Source: Xenoacremonium recifei (taxonomy: Eukaryota; Ascomycota; Sordariomycetes; Hypocreales; Nectriaceae). Taken from it: a DNA stretch of 64,000 nt. The DNA lies in contig WOFQ01000017.1 in assembly GCA_012184525.1 (NCBI GenBank), positions 496,001-560,000 on the forward strand, read 5' to 3'. Below, piece by piece: positions 11,975-22,792 of this stretch (positions within the stretch are counted from its first letter, which is position 1; the number at the start of each line of letters is the position of its first letter). The notes beneath the pieces were generated by a model. It saw only the letters and a program-made list of their open reading frames with translations. It was not told the DNA's origin and searched no databases. Both the position numbers and the translations under genes were made by a program.

Positions 11975-12933
11975 GGTGAGTGTCAAAGAACAATTTGCAG
12001 ACGTTAAAGATTGTAGAACTCGGCTTGTTGTATGTCGGAGCAGCTTGGCAGCAGCGGGATGGAAGGCTGAATCTTTATATCGTGCAGGACTCTAAACCTC
12101 AACCCGTTGCCGTGATAGCCGAAACAGTCTGCCTTGTCTCGAGAGTGCAGCTGGATTCTGGTTCTAGATGGCCAGGGTCTCTCAGCCATGAATTCATCGG
12201 CGTGGCGAGGCGGCTTGCACGTCCAATCAACGGCAGCGCTCTAAGTCTAGACCTCCCCCCGGTCTCAGCCGCACCACAGCTTGCATCTTAGCCCAGATCA
12301 TCATTGGACAACTCGATACACTATTGATCTGTTGCCAAATCTCGCCCCCATGTTTTCCTGGCTGAGGGTGGGATCGGCAAGCCCGGCAAGAAACATAACC
12401 ATAAAAAGAGGCTTGGAATAAGCGAGCTCTTGATATGTTCTAGACTACGGAGTAGATTGAACCATGTTCCCGAGAGGCACTTTGCTATCTTTGCGGTCCC
12501 GTCCTTCCACAGCGCGATGGGAAACTACCCGTGAAAGTATTACTTCTTTAGCCTGGTCCCTTCCTTTCCTTGGTCTATCACGCTAGGGGATTTGTTTGAA
12601 GCCGCGCGACGGGACTGAAAGCTTGGATTTTGACAGCTGAATTCTCCACACTAATATACACAATGGATCGGCGGCCATGTCTTCTGCATCGGCGTAAGGT
12701 GGGAATCATCCGACGCGAAGGAGGTTGGCGACTTATGTTCATCATTATCTATGGATGCTATCTAAGCACCGAAAGACCACGGGTAATCGAACAGCAAGTA
12801 TATTACAGTAAGATGAAATTATGTCCACACACTTTATACTGTCTTTGCACGCATCTTCGGCGGAGAACCTTCCTGAGAACTAAAGCAGAGTCACATATTC
12901 CGTACAAACTGCAGTTCTCCTTCACCCACTATC
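11975..12933. other. Intergenic region, no supported gene
   Basis: Upstream flank of the small membrane protein gene and 3' flank of the phosphatase gene. Open frames present (for example 12630-12947) lack any family motif. Confidence 0.5.
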
Positions 12934-14523
12934 TTAAGGCGAAATGAGGCTTAGATGGGGTTGGGCCAAATCCGTGTAGAAGCTGGCTCCCTGGACTTGC
13001 GTGGGGGCACCGGCGGTGGTGACGTTGCAGTTCTTGATCCAGTTGCCCTGGTGAGCGTACTTCTTCGCGACATAATCCACATAGTTGCTGAGCAGACAAG
13101 ACTTGCCAGGACCATCCTTGCATGATGGTACAGGGTATACCTGATCGTTCAGCTTGATCCGGACATAAGTAGCATTATGCGAGTTATAGTGGTGGTTGTG
13201 GGTGTTGTAAGACTGGACGCGGCAGTTGAGTCTTTCGAAAGCAATTGTACCGCGCATAGTCACCCAGCGTGAACCGTTCCAGATCCGGTTGTTATCAGGC
13301 TTGGTTGGCGAGAGAGGCTTCTGGCTATCCATGACGCCACTGGCGGTAACGAGCTCAGCAAGCTGACCGTCGTTGAGGAAGGACACAAGCAGCTTGGGGA
13401 CGTCAAACTTGGAGGTACCGTCTGCCGAAATGCCTTCAATGCCGGGGCCTTCCTGTAGAAGATGAATGAGAGCCTTGAGGAAAGGTGTCATCATCTTGGG
13501 AGGCAGAGTGGTACCAGGTCCAACGCCGTAGTAGTATCGCAAGTCGTTGGAATACTCGTACCATCCCAATTCTTCATCATTGAAGATGTCGCAATACGGG
13601 GAAATTCTACCCGTAATTTGGCTTTCGAAACCGCAGAGGTAGGGGAACAGGTTGACATCGCTGAGAGTGAGAGTCAAGTTACCCTTGATGTAGGATTGCA
13701 GTCGCTTTTGAACCTTAGCCTGCCAGATGGCATCCCAGGTCACCTGGGACTCTCCGCCAGACTCATCCACAAAGTTGGGGCACTGGTCCGAAGGAGCAAG
13801 GGAGTTACCAATTGCGGAAGTATAGATCTTGGATGTGACCGACACAACTTTGCCCATGGTTGTAGCATTCTGACCAAGAAAGCCGTGCACAAAGTTCTGA
13901 GCCGTCTGGAGGACACGTGTGTAGTTGTTGGCCCAGACGTAGAACTCGTCTCCTTCTTCGTAGAGCTGAGGGTATCTACATGCACGTTCTTAGAACCCTT
14001 GCACTTAAGTCGATGGAAAGCGCAACTTACCGAGTTCGCAGCTGGTACCCCATATCCATAGCCTCCTTGTAGCCTGTGGGACTTTCCATTGACATTTGAA
14101 TCTCAGGATGGGTCAGAACAGTCCTCCACTCAGGAAGGAAGGCAAGAGGGCCTGAAGCGCTGTAATCGTAGGTTGAATACTGGTCCGCATTATCAGCATC
14201 GCTGTCAAGATAAGCAGTTCTAGCAGACTCACCCGTGATTCCATCTCTTGCCATTGGGCATAAGCGCCGGAATCAGGGTATCGTGAGCCATGTCGGGAGA
14301 CATAAGCCGCTTGATCAACATAACAGTTCTCAGGAACATCGGCCGAAATCTCGTAGACATTGGGGCCCCGAGCCCACGGGCCATTAGCTCCTAAGGATTG
14401 CAGGGGGTCCTTGGAGTTTGCGCCCTTCCAGAGCACTATATCCTGGTGAGGGGCTAAGAAACGAGGGGATGCTGCTGCCACCTCGAGCAGAGCGAAAACA
14501 GCCAGAGAATGAACGGATGGCAT
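12934..14523 (-). CDS. Secreted histidine acid phosphatase
   Basis: Phosphomonoester hydrolysis outside the cell is the expected role (histidine phosphatase clan 2, acid phosphatase/phytase group). Minus-strand exons 14233-14523, 14031-14179 and 12934-13975 encode 493 aa. A signal peptide is clear (MPSVHSLAVFALLEVAAA). The catalytic RHGSRYP motif is near residue 77 (phospho-accepting His), and YVWANNYTRVLQTAQNF gives the second conserved Arg. The C-terminal acid/base motif, HD in classical phytases, reads NDGQLAEL here (SFLNDGQ). Several N-glycosylation sequons (NGS, NAT, NVT, NLT) and Cys residues fit a secreted protein. I recall relatives with ND at this place, so it may mark a subgroup rather than loss of function. 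Confidence 0.87.
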
Positions 14524-16311
14524 GGCGACTGAGTTAACGAGTGACGGGAAGGAAGAGGAAATGAGTGACCAGTGCTTCCAAATTCTGCGACTGAATCACA
14601 ACCAACTCCTTCCCGAGAGAGATATATATCATTTGCCATAGCATCGCGGGTATAAGTCCTGGATACCGGCATTGAATCGGCGCCCCGCAATTTGGAGTTC
14701 ATCTGCCCCAGTTGCTGAAATTGGCTCGAGTTTAGGGGCCGGGCTCATGAGCCTTTGAGCTTTGGTCAATGGCGCACGTGGAGGCTAGCTAGGGCTGTTT
14801 TGCTCTATCGGTGACCGAGGGTCGACGCAGACCTCGAATTGAAGCGCCGGGGCTTTGTCAAGCAAAGGGGATAGGCCAGGGGATAGCTGACCCAGGACGT
14901 TGGATTTCCCTCCAATTGGATCTGTAGACGGCCGAGAATAGATAAACGGCCGCCACTACAATGTTACTATCGGCTGTCAATGTGCATTGTCGAGAACAGG
15001 GTACGGGTCTGCGGCCGCAGGTTCCCCATTTGAAACGTCACTGCCCAGCCGATGTCCGAAAACGTGGCCAGCAAAACCATTCGAGGCTTCACTAACGACT
15101 CGTGCTGAGGCAACGTGCATCCTCAATTGAGGGGATATTTGAGCGTTCTTGAACATTGCTATCCTGCCTTGTGCCGCCGAACTCTGTTTAAACAAGCCTG
15201 TACCCAAACAGTGGATTACCTTGGATTGGTGATGGGTTTGAGGTTCAATAGCTCCGGTCGTTTTTACTTTCCAAGGAGCCCTCGTGATGATTTAGCGTCT
15301 CTGCATCAAGACGAAATCCCTGAGCGATAAAGCCGACTGAAGAATTTCCCTTTTCGGTAATTTTGATAACCCACGAGGATGAACAAAACATGGATGCCAC
15401 GTGTCGGTGCGACGCTTAAGTCGATGATTGTTCCCCAGAAAGCACGGATTTCCTTCAAACCAAGTGACCGACCCGTTTTGGGATTCCAATTTGAGCCACC
15501 CGTGGGGTGAGGTGTTTGACTGAAGTTTACCCAAGTAAGTTTGCGTTGAGAGAGGCGGTAAAATGCAAAGGTTCCTCGATCTATACTGAAGTAGCTGGCA
15601 AGTCACGGTTTACGCAAGGGGTAAACATGATCGTGCCTCTGGACTAAAGTTACGTGCCAAGTCTGCGTACCGGTAAGCTTGTGAAAAATCTGTCTGCGAT
15701 GGGGTTGAGCATTTTGAGCCAACTACACCGCCGAGTTGCAGAAATCAGAAAGCATGATATGGAGCCAATAAATGTTGAAAGCCCCATAGCTCAGGCTGAT
15801 CTTCAAGCCCTCTTTACCAATGAAGTGCCAAATACTTGTCGATATTAGATCTATCTCCACATCTCAGCTCGCCACTGTTGCCAGCGCATAACTACATGAT
15901 TACCATGATCGTCTATTGAATATCGACATTCCAGGTCAGGTGATAGAGATATAGGAATTTCCTGTCAAAACAATAAAGCTGGACTCAAAGTGAGGGAAAT
16001 TTCCTGAAAGTTTTGCTTCTTGCCATGATATCTCACGTCTTGTTGTCCAGGGCTGAGCAATAATTTGGCAGAGAGCTGGACCGCTGATAAGGCGACCGCA
16101 ATGCTCTGCGTCTATGATGGTGGAGTCTTCCCTTTCAGCTTCTGAGTTGCTGACAGCTAAGCCCAATTCTGGCATGGAAGAGTTCGTCAGGTAGCGACGT
16201 GCTCATCATTTTTCTATAAAAGACGTGTTCTCAGCACCCTGAATTACTCGGCACTTGAACCCCAATCCTTTGTTTTTACTTTCCAGCCTGACGCAGTGTA
16301 CTGTCCCCAAC
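14524..16311. other. Intergenic region, no supported gene
   Basis: About 1.8 kb between the divergent phosphatase and prenyltransferase genes. Short open frames (15292-15606, 15654-15848) show no domain. A TATATAT-like sequence near 14620-14630 may serve the phosphatase promoter. Confidence 0.45.
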
Positions 16312-18204
16312 ATGTTTCCAGGAGTCTTCCTTCTAATAGGTTGCTTCATTGCCTTTTCGGGCGTCCTCATCATTGCCAACCGTCTCAACTCATTTATCTC
16401 AAGAGACCTGAACAAATTGAAAGACTTCAACCCAGTGTGGGGGAACGAATATCCGACTCTGGAAGAGATCCATGCCTTGATCGATCGTGGGGATGTCATT
16501 TTCTCTGCGGTTCTTATCGCGTCATCACTTCAACTTTCGCATCCACAACTTTCCAAAGTCCTCAAACAACATAGCACCTACCAAACCGACCCTTGGCGCC
16601 GGATAATCCGTACCATGGTCTTCATTTTCATAATTATTCGATCGAGTAGCGCTGAGCGACAGCAAGTTATTCGTTGGTTGCAAAAACTACACAAGGCAAT
16701 CCCAATATTTGTTTTCGAGACAAATGTCATGGTGTTTTCAACATTTGCATACGGCCTCGTTAAAACATATGAGCTGTTAGGAGACCTAACGGCCGAGAAG
16801 AAAAATATGATTGTCAACGGTATTATGAGCATGGCGGATAAGCTCGACCCTAGTGATAACGGGCGAAGTGTGCCGTGCACGATCTCGCAAGTCGAGGAAT
16901 ACTTGCGCAAAGAGTTATCTTTTGACCACAGCGAGTTGTTGCGTATAATTTCGGAGTCCTCGAGGCTGTGCAGCGTTTCCAAAGAACCCAAGTGTCGAGG
17001 GGGCGTTGACAAATTGAGAAGGTCGTGGGTCTCAGTTAAGTTTTTCTTGTTCAAGAAGCTGATTTGGAGGCTATCGGAGAACGCTCTGGTACACAATAAC
17101 CAGAGCCAAAACCTCTTCGAAAAGCCCCTCTGGTGGTGTGTAAGACACATTCACGTGTTCATCGCCCATTTTCATTACAGTCTATGCCCTCAGGTGCTCA
17201 CCCTGAACGGAACCTTGGGCCTTTTGATCAGTGCGAATCCGCGATTGTCAAATGTTCCCACGGAATTATGGAATGAGATATTTGGTACCACTTGGACTAT
17301 GCAATCGATACCATCTCCTTCAAAGCCTCTCGGACGCTTTTGCTTCTCAGACATTCAAGCTCATGCCCCGAAGATGAAAGCCGAAAATCGACCCTTGCCA
17401 TTGACGGCGAGCTTTCGCGAAGAGACTCTTGAGCTCGTCAAATGCTCATATTATCGTGGCCTTCTCGCTCAAAATGTCTGCTTACCACAACACCTTGGTG
17501 TGATAATGGATGGCAACCGCCGTTACTCCAATCATAGAGGATTTGAGAGTACTTTATATGGCCATGAAGCTGGGGCCCATAAGCTGCTACAGGTCATGTC
17601 GTGGGTCTTCAGTACTGGAGTACGGAACCTTACTGTTTGGGCGTTATCTGACGACAATCTGAAGCGAGGATCTCAGGAGCTAGATCCTTTGTTTTCTATG
17701 ATGGCAGAGTACATCGAAGAGATTTTGATGGGCAACGCCGCATTTTCCATCCCAGAGTTGTGCTTTCGGGTCGTGGGAGACAGGTCTTTGCTTCCAGAAT
17801 ATCTCAATGCTAAAATTATGGAAGCAGAGAAAGTTACAAGAAAGAACACAAAGTTCCATCTTCAATTTGCTGTTCGATATGGTGGAAGATCTGAAATCAG
17901 GCGCGCTTTCCGGCAGGCAGTGAGCGCAAAGGTAATGCGAGAGCATCTATCAACGGAAGAGGCCGTGAACAAAATCACAGATGTCGATATATCCCGACAA
18001 TTGTATTCCGCCGAATTAGGTCTCCCCCCGATTGATGCCATCTTGAGAACAAGTGGAGAGAATAGGCTTAGTGGGTTTGCATTGTGGGAGTCACATCATG
18101 CTGAGTTCGCAATTATAAAGGAGAACTGGCCAGCGTTGAAGCAGTCAACACTCCTCGCAAGCTTACTGGATCTCTCAAGGAGGAAACGTCGGTTTGGAGC
18201 TTAG
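16312..18204 (+). CDS. Fused DUF2236/MpaB-like oxygenase domain and cis-prenyltransferase
   Basis: One intronless frame of 630 aa from the ATG at 16312. Residues about 391-630 are a cis-prenyl diphosphate synthase: HLGVIMDGNRRY (catalytic Asp400), TVWALSDDNLKR, FAVRYGGRSEIRRAF and LRTSGENRLSGFALWES (isopentenyl diphosphate binding Arg/Ser). This family condenses isopentenyl units in cis onto an allylic diphosphate. Residues about 50-330 have no place in that family and resemble DUF2236 (MpaB and latex-clearing-protein clan of haem oxygenases that cleave prenyl chains): RGDVIFSAVL, DPWRRIIRTM (Arg100-Thr101), ERQQVIRWLQKLHKAI (His127, candidate haem ligand) and a YELLGDLTAEKK stretch. An N-terminal helix (residues 1-22) would anchor it in a membrane, probably ER. 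The prenyltransferase half is certain; the N-terminal call is pattern recognition only. Confidence 0.8.
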   Translation: MFPGVFLLIGCFIAFSGVLIIANRLNSFISRDLNKLKDFNPVWGNEYPTLEEIHALIDRGDVIFSAVLIASSLQLSHPQLSKVLKQHSTYQTDPWRRIIRTMVFIFIIIRSSSAERQQVIRWLQKLHKAIPIFVFETNVMVFSTFAYGLVKTYELLGDLTAEKKNMIVNGIMSMADKLDPSDNGRSVPCTISQVEEYLRKELSFDHSELLRIISESSRLCSVSKEPKCRGGVDKLRRSWVSVKFFLFKKLIWRLSENALVHNNQSQNLFEKPLWWCVRHIHVFIAHFHYSLCPQVLTLNGTLGLLISANPRLSNVPTELWNEIFGTTWTMQSIPSPSKPLGRFCFSDIQAHAPKMKAENRPLPLTASFREETLELVKCSYYRGLLAQNVCLPQHLGVIMDGNRRYSNHRGFESTLYGHEAGAHKLLQVMSWVFSTGVRNLTVWALSDDNLKRGSQELDPLFSMMAEYIEEILMGNAAFSIPELCFRVVGDRSLLPEYLNAKIMEAEKVTRKNTKFHLQFAVRYGGRSEIRRAFRQAVSAKVMREHLSTEEAVNKITDVDISRQLYSAELGLPPIDAILRTSGENRLSGFALWESHHAEFAIIKENWPALKQSTLLASLLDLSRRKRRFGA

Positions 18205-18362
18205 AACGGACCCCGCCCTCTACGCAGATTACCCCAGAAGTGTCCTCGCAATGAATCTTATCGAGGACTTATCAAGGGTACAAATCAGTGTTCCATGCCC
18301 GTCTTTATTGGCCAACGCTGCTGGTAGCATGTAAACTAGTTCTTCCACGTTTATTACATAAT

Positions 18363-19559
18363 CTATTTTGCATCATCCCAAACATCTCTGGCTAGATCAC
18401 GGACCAAGACTAGCTTCTCCCACATACGCTCTTCCGTCCCGACATTACGACCCATGCTCATGCTAGCGAACCCACATTGAGGGCTGACGGCTAAAGAATC
18501 AGCCAACACTTTGCTTACAGGACGACCTTGTCCTTCAGCAATGACCGTTGCAGCTTCTTCGACTCGTCCGTGGAGAATCGCAAGGTTCTCGAGGTCAGGA
18601 GTCTTGGTAGAAACCAATCCCAAGACAATGTTCTTTCCCTTTGGCAGGAACCGAAGTGGCTCGAAGCTTCCCGATCTGGCATCGTCAAACTCTAGATAAA
18701 ATGTCGTGTAGTTCAAGTCTGTGAGAAGCTTTCTAGCAATCCGTTCATAGGATCCCTCGAAGAAGCCTGTCACAAGACCAGGCATGTTTCCTCGGCACAG
18801 ATGGATGCCCATGTGCAAATCAGCAGGAATGTCTTTGAGAGATTCGTTGTGAGCCCGGATGTACTCGTCCAAGAGCTCGTCAGCGTCGATTCCCTCCTGT
18901 TTCAGGCCGTCTCTAAACGAGTCTAGCACAAAATACAAGAGCTGTGGCTCGTCTATCTGTATCAATCGAAGGCCAGCATCGTAGAGAATCTTGAACTCGG
19001 CACGGTAAGCAGCGGCTAAATCAGAAAAGTACTCGCGGTCCGATGAATAGGCCTCCTTAGTGTAGGCCAGCCCCTTCGCAAGCTGGATGTGCTGCCAGGT
19101 TAAAGCTGGGAGAGTCATTTTGCACTCGCCCCAAAGCTCCTTCGGCACCGCCCCCTTCAACATGTCCCATGTCTGGAGATAGGCTGGCTCGGTATGCTCA
19201 ATCTTCCCTGATGCTATAACAGCGGTGTATTCGCGGAGACCAATCCTCATCAAGCCTTCCATGGTTGGCAAGTTGGGATGGAAATCGTCAGGGACGCGAC
19301 AGCCGTCACGTTTCTCCATCCCTTTCAGGTTCTCGAAGAAACCACTGTAAAATACAGTTCGCTCATACTCCCCAGTAGTAATAGGGCGGATCGAAAGGTC
19401 AATTTGCTTGTTGACAGCGGCTTTGATAGCAGATTCTGTGGCTTCAGCTAACTCAGCCGAGAGCTCGTCTGAGTAGATGTTGGCTGATTTGCGAGCTACG
19501 AGCAAGGTCGCAGGTCGTATGAAAGACCCAACTTGGTCCGCACGGAAAGGGGGAGCCAT
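18363..19559 (-). CDS. MetE-like cobalamin-independent methyltransferase (short form)
   Basis: Zinc-dependent methyl transfer to a thiol is the family chemistry (C-terminal domain of cobalamin-independent methionine synthase). This 398-aa intronless protein has only the catalytic barrel, not the duplicated N-terminal half of true MetE, so it is a stand-alone relative common in fungi. Seen: QVGSFIRP near the start, QIDEPQL (residues 201-207), and zinc ligands His253 and Cys255 in GIHLCRGN, Glu290 in FYLEFDD, and Cys362 in SPQCGFAS. All four ligands are present, so it should be active. Methyl donor and acceptor are unknown. It faces the prenyltransferase gene tail to tail, with 158 bp between stops. 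Confidence 0.88.
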   Translation of the reverse strand: MAPPFRADQVGSFIRPATLLVARKSANIYSDELSAELAEATESAIKAAVNKQIDLSIRPITTGEYERTVFYSGFFENLKGMEKRDGCRVPDDFHPNLPTMEGLMRIGLREYTAVIASGKIEHTEPAYLQTWDMLKGAVPKELWGECKMTLPALTWQHIQLAKGLAYTKEAYSSDREYFSDLAAAYRAEFKILYDAGLRLIQIDEPQLLYFVLDSFRDGLKQEGIDADELLDEYIRAHNESLKDIPADLHMGIHLCRGNMPGLVTGFFEGSYERIARKLLTDLNYTTFYLEFDDARSGSFEPLRFLPKGKNIVLGLVSTKTPDLENLAILHGRVEEAATVIAEGQGRPVSKVLADSLAVSPQCGFASMSMGRNVGTEERMWEKLVLVRDLARDVWDDAK

Positions 19560-20860
19560 CTTTTAGAGTCGAAAGATCCTGATGATAAGTGAACCTTGGC
19601 AATGTGAGCGAAAACGTAGATAACGCTTGAAATGCTGGAGAATTTCCGCATCAGAAATCTCCGTCACTATATGAGGGGTTCTGAGAGCGGTCTAACGTGG
19701 CAGTAATACACCTAAGGACACTATTTAGCCAAAAAATAGAACAATAGCATGCCGATCAGGCTATGCGTCCTACATCTTAGCAAGGAAGGGGATATCATAA
19801 TGAGAAGCAAAATACAATAGAAAACCTCGTTCACCCTCTCTAGAAATCACATTGTTGTGAGTTTGCTTGAAGTAGAGCTTTGACGCTCCCAGTCGCTTTT
19901 CCCATATTAAAGTCCGTCAGGATATGTTATAGGTGACTCACAGAACTATGATGAAGTTATAGAACAGTAGATTCCTCATTTGATCACGATTTGCTCAGGA
20001 ATTGTAATCTTTCTTGTCAATCCTAATAACCTATGGAAGTGACTCACCCGTGAAGATTGCTTTTGGGGAGAAGCTGGGTTTAGTGCTCGACTCGTTCCTC
20101 ACTTCTTCGGGAATGATGATATTCCCGATGAGGGTCATTTGGCCTACAAAATCTCTCCGCTTCCTTATTCACATGCATCTGTATTCATCTCTCAGTCCCC
20201 CCTTGGTTGACTTCATATGAGCTCGCAAAAATGCACCAGAAAGGGCATATACCTTCGAGCTAGGCACATGGCACTTTTTACCAGACTCGTATCTGTGATC
20301 ACTCGTTCCAAAAAGCTAGGAGAAAGCAATCCCGCCGCAGCGCTGGGCAGAAAGATTATAGATTGCGAAACAAATTCATAGGAGAGACGGCGCAGATATT
20401 CCTGTATCAGCACATTTAACAAGATATCTGAGTACAGACCTTCCTGAAAGCAAACTTTGGGAATTGAGAGGCCCGGTTCTCAAGGAACGAGACTTCTGGA
20501 TTTATTACGTCGGGGAAGACATTGGAAATTATCCTCCCTGTAGGAATTGAACATGCCTTTTCTTCGAGACCGTCGAGATGATTGGACAAAGACCCCCAAG
20601 CAAGAAACAACTTCAAGTTAGTTTAATAAAAATGGAAACGTTCAGAGGGTATTCCAGGGCAGATAAAGGCTTTCGAAATCACAATTTATCCTTACGTCTA
20701 GAGGAAATCCTTTATCGAAGAACTTGGCATATTAGGAGGCAACATCTGGAATCCAGTCGTAATGACTTTAGTTTACCAGAGAGCCCTTGCGTTGCGGGGC
20801 AGAATTATGCAATCTACTCATCCGTCTAGCACTCTAGTATCGGGTTCATTCCTATTATGC
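19560..20860. other. Intergenic region, no supported gene
   Basis: A 1.3-kb AT-rich stretch with only short frames. It contains the promoter of the MetE-like gene and the 3' flank of the dehydrogenase gene. Confidence 0.5.
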
Positions 20861-22239
20861 TTACCCTTTTGCAAGACTCAGAACCTCAAGTATACCATCG
20901 ATCTCCATCTGCCTCTTTCCCCCACCCCAGATATCTGTCATGGTTTTGTCAGCTATTTGTTGAATTTGTTTATCTGATGTTACATTCACATCTTTGAGAG
21001 TTGTCGGAAGACCAAGACTCTTTACCAGTCTGTCAATGGCGTTTGCTGCACTTTTTTCCTCCCACCCTAAGGACTCGTTGAAGATATCAAGGATCTTGGT
21101 CTGGGTCGCCTTATAATGAGGGTTTTTGAGATGGGCTGCTTGCCACTGAAGGACTGGTGCTAGGGTAATACAGCTGGTAATCTTTATAGACGTCAGTATA
21201 CAAACGTTTTCAGCGTACTTTGGGTCTTCTTACCCCGTGCATGACTTGTGCCACCGATCCGAGCTGTTGGCAAGATTTAGAATACAGCGGCAAAGCTCAA
21301 CAGCCGATAAATCCATACCTGATGTCCTATGGCGTGGCTGGGACCCATGGGCACTCTGTATATCAACAAGCCACTAAGAGCCTCCCTGGAGCCGTATTGA
21401 CATTCTGAGATTCCTTTGAGAAGTAGGTCTCTATCCTCTTGAGTAAAACCCTCCTTCGTCTTGGCCTGTTTGTACTGTGATAATCCAATGATCATGCACC
21501 GCAACCCCCTCTTTGCGTGGATCTCGACGCCTTCATAGCCGGGCTCCGAAGACATTAGATTACACATCAACTCGACACAATGATCCACACATCGCACACC
21601 ACTGCTCAACCACAAAGTATCTGGGCTTGTGCTTGCCACTTCGGGGTCCATAAGAATAAGATCTGGCTGGCCTTCTTCCCAATTGCCAAAATGTTGCTTC
21701 TTGCCATGATTGTTTGTTGCCGAACTTATGGCGTTCCATTCGGACGCGGATAGACTGGTAGGCACCACGATCAACTTGCACGATCGAGGCTTTAGTTCCT
21801 TGCCATCTTTAGTGTCCGCGACACCTCGAGTCTTATCAACGAGGGCTTCTATATCATCAATCTCGAACCCATCCTCCAAGTTGGCCGCTAAGAGGCACCC
21901 AATCTTACACGCATCGCTGTAAGAACAACTCCCAACGCTAATGACACAGTCGACATTAAACTGTTGGATTCTGAGAGCAATATCCCGCACATCTACGTAC
22001 GGTGAATGACTGCCCACACCAAGCTTCGTGTGAAGTAGTTTGGTTCCTAGTGTTGATTGAAGTACAGAAATCTTATCTGTATTCCGCTCGAGGCTTTTAC
22101 TAGCTACTAGCAAAACCCGAGAACTGCCCCATTGTGAGATAGCTTCGGGAATATCATCTAGGAACTGTGCGTTAAAGATGGCGTCATATCCCCTGCGAGA
22201 CGGAATATCGAGCTGTTGAACACGATCTTTTGGCAGCAT
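20861..22239 (-). CDS. Iron-containing alcohol dehydrogenase / maleylacetate reductase-like
   Basis: NAD(P)-dependent, metal-dependent reductase of the group III alcohol dehydrogenase fold. Minus-strand exons 21319-22239, 21234-21263 and 20861-21181 give 423 aa. Seen: VISVGSCSYSDACKIG (cofactor loop, GG(G)S(x)xD type), VVPTSLSASEWNA, VRCVDHCVELMCN, and the metal-site segment GPSHAIGHQ-LGSVAQVMHGITSC. That last segment is assembled only by a 30-nt microexon (LGSVAQVMHG) between two introns, each with a consensus donor (GTATGG, GTAAGA) and AG acceptor. The layout GPSHAIGHQ...HG is closest to maleylacetate reductases and fungal relatives. Substrate not known; no aromatic ring-cleavage genes are adjacent. 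Confidence 0.87.
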
Positions 22240-22792
22240 GGTGAGAAAAATGACGAAATTGGGTCTAGAAATTGTTAAAAGAAGTTGCTACTAAATATTT
22301 TCCAAGAGAGAAAAGCACCCGCTTGTTATAGAAAAATATTTCACTCCAGTTAAATGACATCAGAATCCCGAGACTGGGAAGTCCAAGTTGAAGAGGCTCC
22401 TCTCCACTTTGCGCTGACAAGGTGAGGATCATCTGGTCCATTGCCTTAACAGGAAGATTCGTCTGCAGAAAGCCTACGTATGTAAGACGAGTAGCTCACA
22501 CTCGGATATCACGGAGGAGAAGACGAACTAGTCTGCAGTGGGGGCGATCATTGATAGAAGATTTCTTCCTCCGAGGTTGCGAATTTTAACCTCGAGCCCA
22601 CTTCCACTCAACTGCAAAGCCCTGTGAAGCCACGATGGTTTTCAATTGGTTGACCAAGTAGAGACTTAATTTGATCAGAGCGGCTCGAACTTTGTCATTG
22701 ACCAGCTCCTCAACTCCAAAATATGATCCTCCATACGGAGCTTTACAATTGAGAGCAGAGAAACAATAAGTCAAACAAGTGCCTGCAATCAA
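22240..22792. other. Intergenic region
   Basis: Promoter of the dehydrogenase gene and 3' flank of the chitosanase gene. No gene seen; a short minus-strand frame at 22586-22792 is only the read-through past the chitosanase stop. Confidence 0.5.
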
